Positions 17,635-26,598 of a stretch of DNA of 64,000 nt are shown here, one piece after another (the stretch's first letter is position 1; every line of letters starts with the position of its first letter). Source of the stretch: Joostella atrarenae. GTDB lineage: Bacteria > Bacteroidota > Bacteroidia > Flavobacteriales > Flavobacteriaceae. The notes beneath the pieces were generated by a model. It saw only the letters and a list, made by a program, of their open reading frames with translations. It did not search any database and was not told the DNA's origin. The position numbers were made by a program, and so were the translations under genes. The DNA is taken from positions 124,001-188,000 of the forward strand of contig NZ_JAETXX010000003.1 of NCBI RefSeq assembly GCF_021764745.1. Direction: 5' to 3'.

Positions 17635-18294
17635 TTATGGATTTAGGCGTTCTATCTTCCAATTATAATCTTTTTGCAAAGTGTAGCGTATTCTATCATG
17701 AAGCCTATTTGGTCTTCCTTGCCAGAATTCAATCGAGATAGGTTTTATAATATATCCTCCCCAATAATCTGGACGTACTATCTCCTTATTTTCATATTCA
17801 GCCTCCAATGCTTTTAATGCTGACTCTAATTCCTCGCGGGAACTTACAACTGCACTTTGGTCAGAAGCAATTGCCCCTAACTGACTTCCTCTTGGGCGCG
17901 ATTCAAAATAACCATCAGAAAGATTTTTTGATATTTTCTCTGCCTTTCCCTTTACAATCACTTGTCGCTCTATATTCGGCCAAAAAAATGAAATACAAAC
18001 ATTCGGATTTGCTGTTATAGCCTTCCCTTTCTCACTATTATAATTAGTATAGAATATAAAACCTTCTTCTGTATATTTCTTTAAAAGCACTACACGATTT
18101 TTCGGAAAACCATCAAGTCCAATCGTAGTAATAGTCATGGCATTAGCTTCATCCACTCCTCCACTTTTCTCTACCTCATAAAACCATATTTGAAATAACT
18201 GAATAGGATTATCTGGAACATTCGTCTCTAAAAGCTCACTCTTTTCATAAACTTTTCTATAATCGCTAAGGTCTTTTTCACTTTTCATCACCAA
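17635..18294 (-). CDS. pdxH: Pyridoxamine 5'-phosphate oxidase
   Basis: FMN-dependent oxidase that converts pyridoxamine- or pyridoxine-5'-phosphate to pyridoxal-5'-phosphate. 219 residues, normal length. Family marks: NAMTITTIGLDGFPKNRVVLLK near residues 40-61, FIFYTNYNSEKGKAI, the PNVCISFFWPNIERQVIVKGKAEKI block, ESRPRGSQLGAIASDQS near 130-145, and the C-terminal FWQGRPNRLHDRIRY with the substrate-binding RLHDR. Its start ATG at 18294 (MVMKSEKDL) has an alternative Met two codons later. Confidence 0.95.
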   Translation of the reverse strand: MVMKSEKDLSDYRKVYEKSELLETNVPDNPIQLFQIWFYEVEKSGGVDEANAMTITTIGLDGFPKNRVVLLKKYTEEGFIFYTNYNSEKGKAITANPNVCISFFWPNIERQVIVKGKAEKISKNLSDGYFESRPRGSQLGAIASDQSAVVSSREELESALKALEAEYENKEIVRPDYWGGYIIKPISIEFWQGRPNRLHDRIRYTLQKDYNWKIERLNP

Positions 18295-18336
18295 TACATT
18301 TAACTATTAAACTGTGTGTTTCTTGACTTAATATTT

Positions 18337-19251
18337 TCAGAATAAAAACTCTTTTCCATCTTCTGCAAGCTCAACATTGTCAAAAACAAGTTTAGCTTCT
18401 TGTTTAAATTCATTTATATTACCATACCTGGTAGAATAATGCCCTAATATCAATCGTTCTACATTAGCATCCAAAGCGATAGTAGCAGCTTGTTTTGCCG
18501 TAGAATGTCCTGTTTGAGTTGCTAAATTAGCATGTTCCTCTAAAAATGTAGACTCATGATAAAGCAATGTTGTATTTTCTATAATTGGCACAATAGATCT
18601 GTTATAAGAAGTATCGCTACAAAAGGCATAACTTTTAGGCTTTACAGGATCGCTTGTAAGCTTTCCATTTGGAATTACCTCTCCATTATCTAAAGTGATG
18701 TCTTTCCCTTTTTTTATATTCTGATAATAACAAGTATCTATATTATAGTTTAAAACAGCATTTATATCTAATTTTCGGTCTCCTAGCTTTTCTTTGAATA
18801 AGAATCCATTTGTATATACACGATGAAATAAAGGAATTGTATAAACTTCTACCTTTTCATCTTCAAAAATCAATTCTGAATTTGATGATGATAGTTCATG
18901 AAAAAGTAAAGGATAATTTGTCCATGCACTCCCTACTTTAAGCATCATTGTTACTGCTTCTTTTATCCCTTTTGGACCATAAACATGCAAAGGCGTATCT
19001 CTGCCAAGTAAACGAAATGTAGAAAGTAAACCCGGTAAACCAAAAAAATGGTCTCCATGGAGATGAGATATAAAAATATGCTTTATACGTGAAAATTTAA
19101 TTTTCTGTTTACGTAATTGCACCTGTGTTCCCTCTCCACAATCAATAAGAAATATATGATTCTTAATTTCTAGAGCTTGCGCGGTAGGGTTAGTAAAAGC
19201 TCTTGGAGTCGCGCTATAACAACCTAATATATGAAGTTTTAATTCACTCAT
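18337..19251 (-). CDS. rnz: Ribonuclease Z (tRNA 3' endonuclease)
   Basis: Zinc-dependent endonuclease that removes 3' trailers from tRNA precursors. Metallo-beta-lactamase fold: HLHGDHFFGL (HxHxDH motif), CGEGTQVQLRK upstream, FCSDTSYNR as motif IV, HESTF and the final GHYSTRY. 304 residues from the chosen start at 19251; a start at 19260 is possible but adds MFI and would lie inside a -7 promoter box. It follows the pyrR-pyrB-STAS-like genes on the same strand but has its own predicted promoter. Confidence 0.94.
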   Translation of the reverse strand: MSELKLHILGCYSATPRAFTNPTAQALEIKNHIFLIDCGEGTQVQLRKQKIKFSRIKHIFISHLHGDHFFGLPGLLSTFRLLGRDTPLHVYGPKGIKEAVTMMLKVGSAWTNYPLLFHELSSSNSELIFEDEKVEVYTIPLFHRVYTNGFLFKEKLGDRKLDINAVLNYNIDTCYYQNIKKGKDITLDNGEVIPNGKLTSDPVKPKSYAFCSDTSYNRSIVPIIENTTLLYHESTFLEEHANLATQTGHSTAKQAATIALDANVERLILGHYSTRYGNINEFKQEAKLVFDNVELAEDGKEFLF

Positions 19252-19257
19252 AATAAA

Positions 19258-19265
19258 CAAAGATA
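19258..19265 (-). promoter_or_regulatory. Predicted -7 promoter element of rnz (near-leaderless)
   Basis: The minus strand reads TATCTTTG, an exact fit to TAnnTTTG, ending 7 bases before the A of the ATG at 19251. A transcript would start at or very near the start codon. This also argues against the upstream ATG at 19260. Confidence 0.45.
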
Positions 19266-19284
19266 TTCTATAGCGAAATGCATA

Positions 19285-19617
19285 TTAAAAATCTAAATCT
19301 CGCTCGATATCTTCCATTTCAATAACATCATATGCCTCCTCCAAAGTAGGAGCTACAATAAGGTGTTCATCTACTTCATTTAGATTAACCGAATTAGTTA
19401 CAATAACGAAAGATTTTTTTGCAGCACGATGATCACGAGAAATCTCTAAAAACTCCATCATATCTTCAGGCTTAAGATTACTCAAGGATAAAAGATTTAA
19501 TATAACATGTGTATGTTGTACTTCTTTATATGAATCTTTAAGACGCTGAACAAACTTATCTAAAGAAACACTTTCCTGAGTAATTACGGTAATATTATCT
19601 CGTTTATCTATAATCAT
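19285..19617 (-). CDS. Conserved small STAS-like protein
   Basis: 110 residues; pattern of alternating strands and helices (NITVITQE..., HVILNLLSLSNLKPEDMMEFLEISRDHRAAKKSFVIVT) like a STAS/anti-sigma-antagonist domain, though the usual DxSG phosphorylation motif is absent. Its C-terminus is acidic. I recall relatives in flavobacteria, next to rnz, that databases often label ribonuclease Z; the sequence has no metallo-beta-lactamase motif, so that label looks like a spill-over from the neighbour. It sits 4 bases after pyrB and 33 bases before rnz. Confidence 0.7.
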   Translation of the reverse strand: MIIDKRDNITVITQESVSLDKFVQRLKDSYKEVQHTHVILNLLSLSNLKPEDMMEFLEISRDHRAAKKSFVIVTNSVNLNEVDEHLIVAPTLEEAYDVIEMEDIERDLDF

Positions 19618-19621
19618 AATC

Positions 19622-20551
19622 TTATTGTTTTATTTTAGAAGCTAATAAATAAATTGCAGCCATTCTAATTGCTACACCATTTTCTACTTGATTAAGAATA
19701 ATAGCTTGCTTAGAATCTGCCACATCGCTGGTAATTTCTACTCCACGATTAATAGGTCCTGGGTGCATAATAACTATTTCTTTGTTTAAGGAATCTAGCA
19801 AAGCTTTATTCACCCCAAATTGCTGTGTATACTCTCTTGTTGATGGGAAGTAACTAATATCCATTCGCTCATTTTGAACACGAAGCATATTTGCAACATC
19901 ACACCAAGCTAAAGCCTTTCTTAAATCTGTTTCCACTTCTACTCCTAAAGAAGTGATATATTTTGGAATTAACGTCTTCGGACCACAAACTTTTACATTT
20001 GCTCCTTGTAATTTTAAAGCAAAAATATTAGACAACGCTACTCTAGAATGCAAAATGTCTCCAACAATAACTACATTTTTTCCAGCTACATCTCCTAGCT
20101 TTTCTCTAATAGAGTAAGAATCCAATAAAGCTTGCGTAGGATGCTCATGAGCACCGTCTCCTGCATTTACAATACTTGCATTTACATGTCTCGATAAAAA
20201 TACCCCTGCTCCAGGGTTTGGATGCCTCATAACTACCATATCTACTTTCATCGAAAGTATATTATTAACAGTATCTATAAGTGTTTCTCCTTTTTTAACA
20301 GAAGATTGTCCCGCAGAAAAATTAATTACATCTGCGGATAGTCTCTTTTCAGCTAATTCAAATGATAGTTTTGTTCGTGTACTATTTTCAAAGAATAAAT
20401 TAGCTATGGTTATATCTCTTAAAGAAGGTACTTTTTTTATCGGACGATTGATAACCTCTTTAAAATGGTCTGCAGTTTCAAAAATTAATTGAATATCTGC
20501 CTCCTTTAGATATTTAATTCCCAGTAAGTGGTTTACACTTAATTCGCTCAT
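19622..20551 (-). CDS. pyrB: Aspartate carbamoyltransferase catalytic subunit
   Basis: Condenses carbamoyl phosphate and aspartate, the committed step of pyrimidine synthesis. 309 residues. Carbamoyl-phosphate motif FFENSTRTKLSFE near residues 53-65, SSVKKGETLIDT near 83-94 (the loop with catalytic Ser and Lys), HPTQALLDSY near 137-146, and aspartate-binding RVQNER and HPGPINRG near the end. No regulatory pyrI gene is adjacent. It starts 8 bases after the pyrR stop. Confidence 0.96.
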   Translation of the reverse strand: MSELSVNHLLGIKYLKEADIQLIFETADHFKEVINRPIKKVPSLRDITIANLFFENSTRTKLSFELAEKRLSADVINFSAGQSSVKKGETLIDTVNNILSMKVDMVVMRHPNPGAGVFLSRHVNASIVNAGDGAHEHPTQALLDSYSIREKLGDVAGKNVVIVGDILHSRVALSNIFALKLQGANVKVCGPKTLIPKYITSLGVEVETDLRKALAWCDVANMLRVQNERMDISYFPSTREYTQQFGVNKALLDSLNKEIVIMHPGPINRGVEITSDVADSKQAIILNQVENGVAIRMAAIYLLASKIKQ

Positions 20552-20559
20552 GTGTGCAG

Positions 20560-21099
20560 CTATTTATTTATCATGTATACTTTATCTTCTCCTTCTTGTT
20601 CTTTCCACATTACCTTTACCTTTTCTTGGTTAATTGCATCTACCTGTCTTCCTCGGTAATCTGGTTGTATCGGGAGGTGTCTACTAAATCGTCTATCGAT
20701 TAACGTTAGTAATTCTATTTCATTAGGACGGCCAAAAGATTGAATAGCTGTTAATGCTGCTCTAATACTTCTTCCAGTATATAAAACATCATCAATAAAA
20801 ACTATATTTTTATTTTCAACTAGAAAATCGATTTTGGTTTTATTGGCTTCCAAGGGTTTATCACTCCTTCTAAAATCATCTCTATAAAAAGTAATGTCTA
20901 AATACCCTAGTTTAATGTCTGGGATACTATACTCTTCTTCTAGAATTTTTTTTAAACGTTCAGCAAGAAAAACACCTCTTGGCTGAATTCCGATTAATAC
21001 GGTATCTTTAAAATCTATATGATTTTCAATGAGTTGACAAGCCAATCGATGGAGTATGATATTGATTTCTTTCGCGGAAAGCAAGACTTTTTGACTCAT
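20560..21099 (-). CDS. pyrR: PyrR bifunctional regulator / uracil phosphoribosyltransferase
   Basis: Phosphoribosyltransferase fold of 179 residues. The PRPP-binding motif is NIVFIDDVLYTGRSIRAAL near residues 97-115, and IGIQPRGVFLAERL plus RRFSRHLPIQPDYRGR are family-specific. In Bacillus the protein is an RNA-binding attenuator of pyr operons; in Bacteroidota it mostly lacks a recognised RNA target. I see no PyrR-type antiterminator stem in the 160 bases upstream, so regulation by that mechanism is not supported here. First gene of the pyrR-pyrB cluster. Confidence 0.92.
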   Translation of the reverse strand: MSQKVLLSAKEINIILHRLACQLIENHIDFKDTVLIGIQPRGVFLAERLKKILEEEYSIPDIKLGYLDITFYRDDFRRSDKPLEANKTKIDFLVENKNIVFIDDVLYTGRSIRAALTAIQSFGRPNEIELLTLIDRRFSRHLPIQPDYRGRQVDAINQEKVKVMWKEQEGEDKVYMINK

Positions 21100-21207
21100 A
21101 TTAATAATGGAAATATATGTGATGTAAAATTACATATTTTTAAGGAGAAAACGACCTCTTATTTTAAAGATTCGTTATATCCTTAAAAATTTACATCTAT
21201 TTTTTCA

Positions 21208-21238
21208 ATAAAAAAGGCTGCCCAAAATGGACAGCCTA
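21208..21238 (-). terminator. Intrinsic terminator downstream of the SusD-like gene
   Basis: Stem AGGCTGCCC/GGACAGCCT with a five-base loop. On the minus strand it is followed by TTTTTTATTG, so it ends the susC-susD transcript. Confidence 0.8.
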
Positions 21239-21261
21239 AAAGCTAATATAAATAAAATCAA

Positions 21262-22968
21262 TTATTTCCTACCTGTCCACCACACTGGTGTTGAGTTATC
21301 ATTTTGACCAGCAACTTGACTAAAATTATCTGGATTATCTCTTTCTTCTGTTGGCGGATAATATAAACGTTCTAACCATTCTACTTTATCTTCTACAGGC
21401 TTTAATAGCATTCCATGATTTTTCATTAACCTTCTTGCTTCACTCCAAACCTCATAAGTATTAAATATATTTAAATGCGCAACTTTCTGATAGAATATCT
21501 CTTCAATTTGATCATCTTGACCTAAACTAGAAAAATAAGCTGTTCTTTGTTGCGTAAAAGAATTTGCTTGCGCTTGATCTAATGTTACATAATAATCTGG
21601 ATTTACTTCTTCTAAAGGCGGAATAGTACCTGAGTTAGATTTATTTGTATTATTTAAACTGTAGTAATATTCTATTGATAAATCTATCGCTTTATTATAT
21701 GCATCTACAGCACTAACATCTACAGAACCAGGAAATCTAACAGCCGCTTCTGCTAATAACAAATAAGTTTCACTTGCTGTAAATACTGGGAATTTAGCAT
21801 CAAAATTTAAATATGTTACTCGATTGTATTTCGATAGTAGCTGCTCATCTGCAGCCCATGTATTGTTAGTCGGTTCATGATTCCCGTTAATGATGTCTTC
21901 AGCATCCTGAGAATCTAAATATTGATTTAAATAATTTAATGAAGCAGATCTTTCCATCTCTGGAAGTGGAATATAACGCCCGTCACTAGCTGGCTGAAAA
22001 ATTACAAAAGTTCTCGGGTCTACTGTCTCATCAACTACCTGCTTATAATTAAAAATATCTTCCATTATAAATCTTGGTGCCCAGAAATCCGTTCCATTTT
22101 CTTGAAATGCTCTAGGAAAAAATATCCCACTTCCACCAGCTGTCAGTCTAGTTTTAACTAATTCTTCCATACCTATCACATCTTCATTATTAACAACATA
22201 TTCAGCATTATTATTTGTTAAATCTTGTATGACTTCTCTACTATAAGTTGGATCGACTACAGATAATCTAATAGCCATTCTTAGACGTAATGAGTTTGCA
22301 AACTTGATCCACTTTGAAACGTCCCCTCCATTTAAAATATCTGCTGAAGACAATCTAGCTTGCTGACTAGCATCTAAGCTTACATTTTTAAGTGCTCCAA
22401 CTGCAATACCTAGCTTTTCTATAATATCTTTGTATATGACTTCTTGCGAATCATACCTAGGATAGAAAATTTCTTGAAAAGCTCCACTAGCTTCTTCATA
22501 TGGAATATCATCATACGCATCTGTAGATCTTTGATAAACAAAAGCCTTTACTATATCTGCCATATAAAAATACACTTCGGAGGCTGCTTTTTCCTCCTCA
22601 GGAAGACCATTAAACACCAATTGCATGGCATTTAGATTCTTAACCCAATTAACAGAAGCTTTATTAAAAATATCATAATAAAAAGAGGGACCTGACCAAT
22701 CGTCTAAAACAATCCATTCTCTACTGGAAGACCAATGGTAAGGGTATAAACCAATCCCCGTAACCTTATTTAATTGTCTAAATTGATGATAATAAGAACC
22801 ATAATTTGTTCTAAACAAGTGCCTCTCTTGTAAAGCTCCTGTAAAAAACAATTCAATGTCTGGATCCGTTTGTTTATCTGGATTACCAAACTTTTCTTCA
22901 AGATCCTTTTCACAAGAACTTAAAAAAATCACTGCTGATAAGACTAAATATTTTATAATTTTACTCAT
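21262..22968 (-). CDS. SusD/RagB-family outer-membrane nutrient-binding lipoprotein
   Basis: Surface lipoprotein of 568 residues that would cap the SusC-like porin and bind the ligand. Lipobox is FLSSCEK near residues 16-22. Helical tetratricopeptide-like parts are recognisable in DIVKAFVYQRSTDAYDDIPYEEA, NSLRLRMAIRLS and the AETYLLLAEAAVRFPG segment typical of SusD. The C-terminus ends in the W-L-E-R-L-Y-Y-P-x-x-E block common in the SusD_2/RagB group. The stop-to-start gap from susC is 19 bases. No enzyme gene accompanies the pair, so the substrate cannot be inferred from context. Confidence 0.9.
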   Translation of the reverse strand: MSKIIKYLVLSAVIFLSSCEKDLEEKFGNPDKQTDPDIELFFTGALQERHLFRTNYGSYYHQFRQLNKVTGIGLYPYHWSSSREWIVLDDWSGPSFYYDIFNKASVNWVKNLNAMQLVFNGLPEEEKAASEVYFYMADIVKAFVYQRSTDAYDDIPYEEASGAFQEIFYPRYDSQEVIYKDIIEKLGIAVGALKNVSLDASQQARLSSADILNGGDVSKWIKFANSLRLRMAIRLSVVDPTYSREVIQDLTNNNAEYVVNNEDVIGMEELVKTRLTAGGSGIFFPRAFQENGTDFWAPRFIMEDIFNYKQVVDETVDPRTFVIFQPASDGRYIPLPEMERSASLNYLNQYLDSQDAEDIINGNHEPTNNTWAADEQLLSKYNRVTYLNFDAKFPVFTASETYLLLAEAAVRFPGSVDVSAVDAYNKAIDLSIEYYYSLNNTNKSNSGTIPPLEEVNPDYYVTLDQAQANSFTQQRTAYFSSLGQDDQIEEIFYQKVAHLNIFNTYEVWSEARRLMKNHGMLLKPVEDKVEWLERLYYPPTEERDNPDNFSQVAGQNDNSTPVWWTGRK

Positions 22969-22987
22969 TTTATACTTTTTAAATTAT

Positions 22988-25900
22988 TTAGAAACTTAGA
23001 TTAACTCCCATTCCTATACTTCTCGATAATGGCAAACCATTATTTTCAATAAAAGCGTTGGTACCATCTAATGATTCAGGAGATATATTTGGAATCGCTT
23101 TATATAAATACGCTATATTATTTCCGTATACATATACTCTTAATGAATTAAAGCCTATTCTACTAGTTACATCTTTAGGCGCATTCCAACCTACAGCTAA
23201 CCTTCTTAAAGAGATATAATCTTTTTTATATATTCTATCTTCAAAGATTTTTTGATCACCATTCCAGTATTGCTGATAAAATTCAGATGCCGGGATTATA
23301 GCCTGATTTGCTTGACCTGTAGCTTCGTTGGTTCCGTCTATAATAACACCATCATGAAAAATATTATCATAATAAGAATCAGATGGTAAAGCATTATCAT
23401 GAGAGTCTAAAGCTACTATCTCTTTGTCATTATTTATATAATATGGCAATCCTCCGTTTTCTTCATCTCTATATTTTAATGTCTCTTTTCCAGATCCATT
23501 TCCTAATAAATACATATTTGTTTGAGATGGTAATATTGCTCCATATTGAAAATCAAAACCTACGTTCAAATCAAAATCTTTATACTTGAAACCAGTATTG
23601 AATCCTCCAATAACATCTGGAGTAACTTTTCCAACTTTTTTCCAATTTTGAGAGTCAATTTTATAAGTACCAGACTCCGTAAGTAACAAATTACCCTCGT
23701 CATCTCGTACAAACGGCCTCACATAAACTTCTCCATATTCTTCTCCTGTTTCTGCTAAAATTTGAATTCCAGTACCACCCCATAAATTATGTTGCTCTAC
23801 CCCTTTGGCTAATTCTATTATTTTTGTCTTGTTTCCAGATAACGTTAGAGACATATCCCAAGAAAAGTCTTGAGTTTTAATCACCGTTCCTCTTATTAAC
23901 GTCTCCCATCCTTTATTTTCAATATCTCCAGCATTCACTCTAATATTTGTTACTCCTGAAGATCTCGGTACAGCAATTCCCATGATTTGATTATAGGTAT
24001 TACTTTTGTAATAAGAAAACTCTATTCCAAGTCTACTCCCTTCAAAGAAGCTAGATTCAAATCCAATTTCGAACTCTCTTTTTCTTTCAGGTTTTAAACT
24101 AGGTTCAGGAAATCCACTTCCATTTTCAGCAAAATCAGCAGGAGGAAGAAAATCTGGCACCGTGTAATAAGGAACTCCTCCATATGTGCTAACATCAAAG
24201 TTCAAGTTCCCAAAATATCTAGGCCCTGGCCTACCAACATCTGCCCATGAACTTCTAAGCTTTAAAAGTTTTATTGCGCTTGGCATATTAAATGTTTCTG
24301 ACGCAACCCATGATCCACTAATACCAGGGTAGAAAAAACTATTATTCTCTGGAGGTAAGATTGAAGACCAATCGTTTCTTCCTTGTACCTCTAAATATAA
24401 CTGTTCTTTATATGCAAATTGAGCAGAAGCTAAAACGCTGTACAAATCATCTGAACCTCTAATTCCATCTGTAGTATCAAATGATGGACCTTCTGGATTT
24501 GTTGTATTTAATAATGAAAACCAGTTTTCAACAAAAAATGTTTTATTAACTTGAGCTCCAGATCTATTGGCAGAATTTTTACGTAACGCTCCTCCTACAA
24601 GTCCGTTTATTCTAATATCATCGGAAATTTTGAAGTCATAATTCAAAAAAGACTGTCCATAAAAGTTCACAATTTTTTCTTGTGTATAAGAATAAAATCC
24701 TTGACTAGAATTTTCAAATAGAGGTTGAGTTACTTTTGTTTTAACCTCATTATCTCTTAAAGTTAAATCTATACCTGCAAGTGTAGTCCAGTTCAACCAT
24801 TTGTTTATATCTAAACTTACATTTAAAGACTGGATAATGTGGTGTCTAATTTCTTCATTAGTATTTTCTGTTTGATTCCAATAATATCCAGGAATCGCTT
24901 TCAAAAAACCAATTCTTCTTGTATACTCTGGATTTGTTGATAACGTGTAATATCCATTATCATCCTTTAAGAAATCACTATTCAACAACAACTCTGGCTT
25001 TGAATCTCTTCTAATTCCATAAGTAAAGAAATCTCTAATATTATATGCTGCATTATTGTTCTCTGTATAATAATAATTACCTACATACTTTATTTTTAAC
25101 TTATCCGAAGCATTAAGCGTTCCATTAAAACTAAAGTTATGATTCTGTTGTTCTGAATTTAAAAAAACTCCATTAAAATCCTTAAAGGTATAAGACGCTC
25201 TAAAGCTCCCTATATCTCCTGCATTAGAAAATGCTATTGTATTACTACTTTGACTACCTGTTGAAAATATTTCTTTAAAATTATTAGGCTGACTTGTATA
25301 ATCTCTTAATTCATCATCCCACCATAATAACTGCCTTCCATCCATTTCTGGTCCAAAATTAAAATCTGCACCATTCCAATAAGCTTCTTTTCCATCTCTT
25401 AAAAAAAAGCCCTCTTCACTTACCTGATCATTACTGAAACCAGCAACATAAGGATTTTCACCAGTACCATATTTATTCTGATATTCAGGAAAAAAAGCCG
25501 CTCTATCTACAGAGTAATTTGTACTTATCTCAACCCCTAATCCTTTTTTCTTTTTACCTGATTTTGTTGTAATTAAAACAACTCCATTGGCCCCTAAAGA
25601 TCCATACAAAACAGCAGCTTTGGCTCCCTTTAAAATTTCGATCGACTCTACATCGGAAGCATTAATATCATTAATTCCAGTACCAGTATCCCTATTTGTA
25701 TTGCTATTGAAGCCAACCCCAGAGTTTTCATCATAAATAGGAACTCCATCTACTACAAATAAAGGTCTTGTTGAAGACTGCTCAGTAAGTGCTACAGCAT
25801 TTCTTATTTTTATAATCATTCCTCCTGTAGGACCTGACGATGTAGATTGAATCTGAACCCCAGAAGCATTACCATAAAGAGACTCTAAAGGATTGACAGG

Positions 25901-26296
25901 GTTTCCAGTCTCCACCAATTTTTCTGACTTAATGGAAGAAACCGAGTATCCAAGAGATTTCTTATCTCTTTTAATTCCTAAAGCAGTAACAACTACTTCG
26001 TCCAATTGCTCTGAACTTTCTTTTAAAGTAACGTTTACAGAAGCTTTACTTCCTACGGTTACTTCCATTGTATCAAACCCTAAACTTGAAAACACTAGCA
26101 CAGGATTATCTGTTTCCAAGGTTATTTGATAATTCCCATCGAAATCTGTTGAGACACCATTCTTTGTTCCTTTTTCTAATACCGTTACTCCTGGCAAAGG
26201 ATCGTTAAACCCGGAGTCTGTCACCGTACCTGAAACGGTTTGTGCTGATGTTAATGTTACAATTAACAACATCATAAAAGTTAATAAAAATTTCAT
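22988..26296 (-). CDS. SusC/RagA-family TonB-linked outer-membrane transporter
   Basis: TonB-dependent receptor of 1102 residues. A signal peptide (1-18) is followed by a carboxypeptidase-like regulatory domain (VSGTVTDSGFNDPLPGVTVLEKGT...DFDGNYQI), a TonB-box-like stretch EQLDEVVVTALGI near residue 100, the plug domain with VESIEILKGAKAAVLYGSLGANGVVLITTKSGK, and a long beta-barrel. The C-terminus ends in NLSF, aromatic as expected for a barrel. It forms a transport pair with the downstream SusD-like gene. Confidence 0.94.
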   Translation of the reverse strand: MKFLLTFMMLLIVTLTSAQTVSGTVTDSGFNDPLPGVTVLEKGTKNGVSTDFDGNYQITLETDNPVLVFSSLGFDTMEVTVGSKASVNVTLKESSEQLDEVVVTALGIKRDKKSLGYSVSSIKSEKLVETGNPVNPLESLYGNASGVQIQSTSSGPTGGMIIKIRNAVALTEQSSTRPLFVVDGVPIYDENSGVGFNSNTNRDTGTGINDINASDVESIEILKGAKAAVLYGSLGANGVVLITTKSGKKKKGLGVEISTNYSVDRAAFFPEYQNKYGTGENPYVAGFSNDQVSEEGFFLRDGKEAYWNGADFNFGPEMDGRQLLWWDDELRDYTSQPNNFKEIFSTGSQSSNTIAFSNAGDIGSFRASYTFKDFNGVFLNSEQQNHNFSFNGTLNASDKLKIKYVGNYYYTENNNAAYNIRDFFTYGIRRDSKPELLLNSDFLKDDNGYYTLSTNPEYTRRIGFLKAIPGYYWNQTENTNEEIRHHIIQSLNVSLDINKWLNWTTLAGIDLTLRDNEVKTKVTQPLFENSSQGFYSYTQEKIVNFYGQSFLNYDFKISDDIRINGLVGGALRKNSANRSGAQVNKTFFVENWFSLLNTTNPEGPSFDTTDGIRGSDDLYSVLASAQFAYKEQLYLEVQGRNDWSSILPPENNSFFYPGISGSWVASETFNMPSAIKLLKLRSSWADVGRPGPRYFGNLNFDVSTYGGVPYYTVPDFLPPADFAENGSGFPEPSLKPERKREFEIGFESSFFEGSRLGIEFSYYKSNTYNQIMGIAVPRSSGVTNIRVNAGDIENKGWETLIRGTVIKTQDFSWDMSLTLSGNKTKIIELAKGVEQHNLWGGTGIQILAETGEEYGEVYVRPFVRDDEGNLLLTESGTYKIDSQNWKKVGKVTPDVIGGFNTGFKYKDFDLNVGFDFQYGAILPSQTNMYLLGNGSGKETLKYRDEENGGLPYYINNDKEIVALDSHDNALPSDSYYDNIFHDGVIIDGTNEATGQANQAIIPASEFYQQYWNGDQKIFEDRIYKKDYISLRRLAVGWNAPKDVTSRIGFNSLRVYVYGNNIAYLYKAIPNISPESLDGTNAFIENNGLPLSRSIGMGVNLSF

Positions 26297-26529
26297 ATTT
26301 AAGTGTTTAGTTGATTATTTAACATTATTTATGTTAAATTAACGTTATAAACTTAGCTCATACTAAAACGTTAAACTAATACTGAAGCTTCAAAATATGA
26401 TACTTTTTATACACCATCATATGCTAATACAACATATAATACTATAGTATTTTACGAAAACAATAAAGTATTGCATTATTAACTTATAATAATACATTTT
26501 AAAGTCGCATCATACAAACAGATAATTTA
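26297..26529. other. Long 5' region upstream of susC
   Basis: About 230 AT-rich bases before the susC ATG with no gene. It should carry the susC promoter and any operator. I see only scattered GTTAAA/AACGTTA repeats and no regulator gene (ECF sigma, anti-sigma or HTCS) nearby. Confidence 0.45.
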
Positions 26530-26536
26530 AGCACAA

Positions 26537-26575
26537 TAAAAAAGCCGTTAAGATTAAAATTAATCTTAACGGCTT
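26537..26575. terminator. Intrinsic terminator downstream of murA
   Basis: Strong stem GCCGTTAAGATTAA / TTAATCTTAACGGC with a short loop, A-run on one side and T-run on the other; it can act in both directions and ends the DUF4290-murA transcript. Confidence 0.85.
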
Positions 26576-26598
26576 TATACCTTTATTAAAAAGAGTTA

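Noticed and set aside
21100-21207. PyrR-responsive attenuator in front of pyrR
   Set aside because: No paired antiterminator and terminator stems with a PyrR-binding loop are seen upstream; the only stem nearby (21208-21238) belongs to the SusD-like gene on the same strand upstream.
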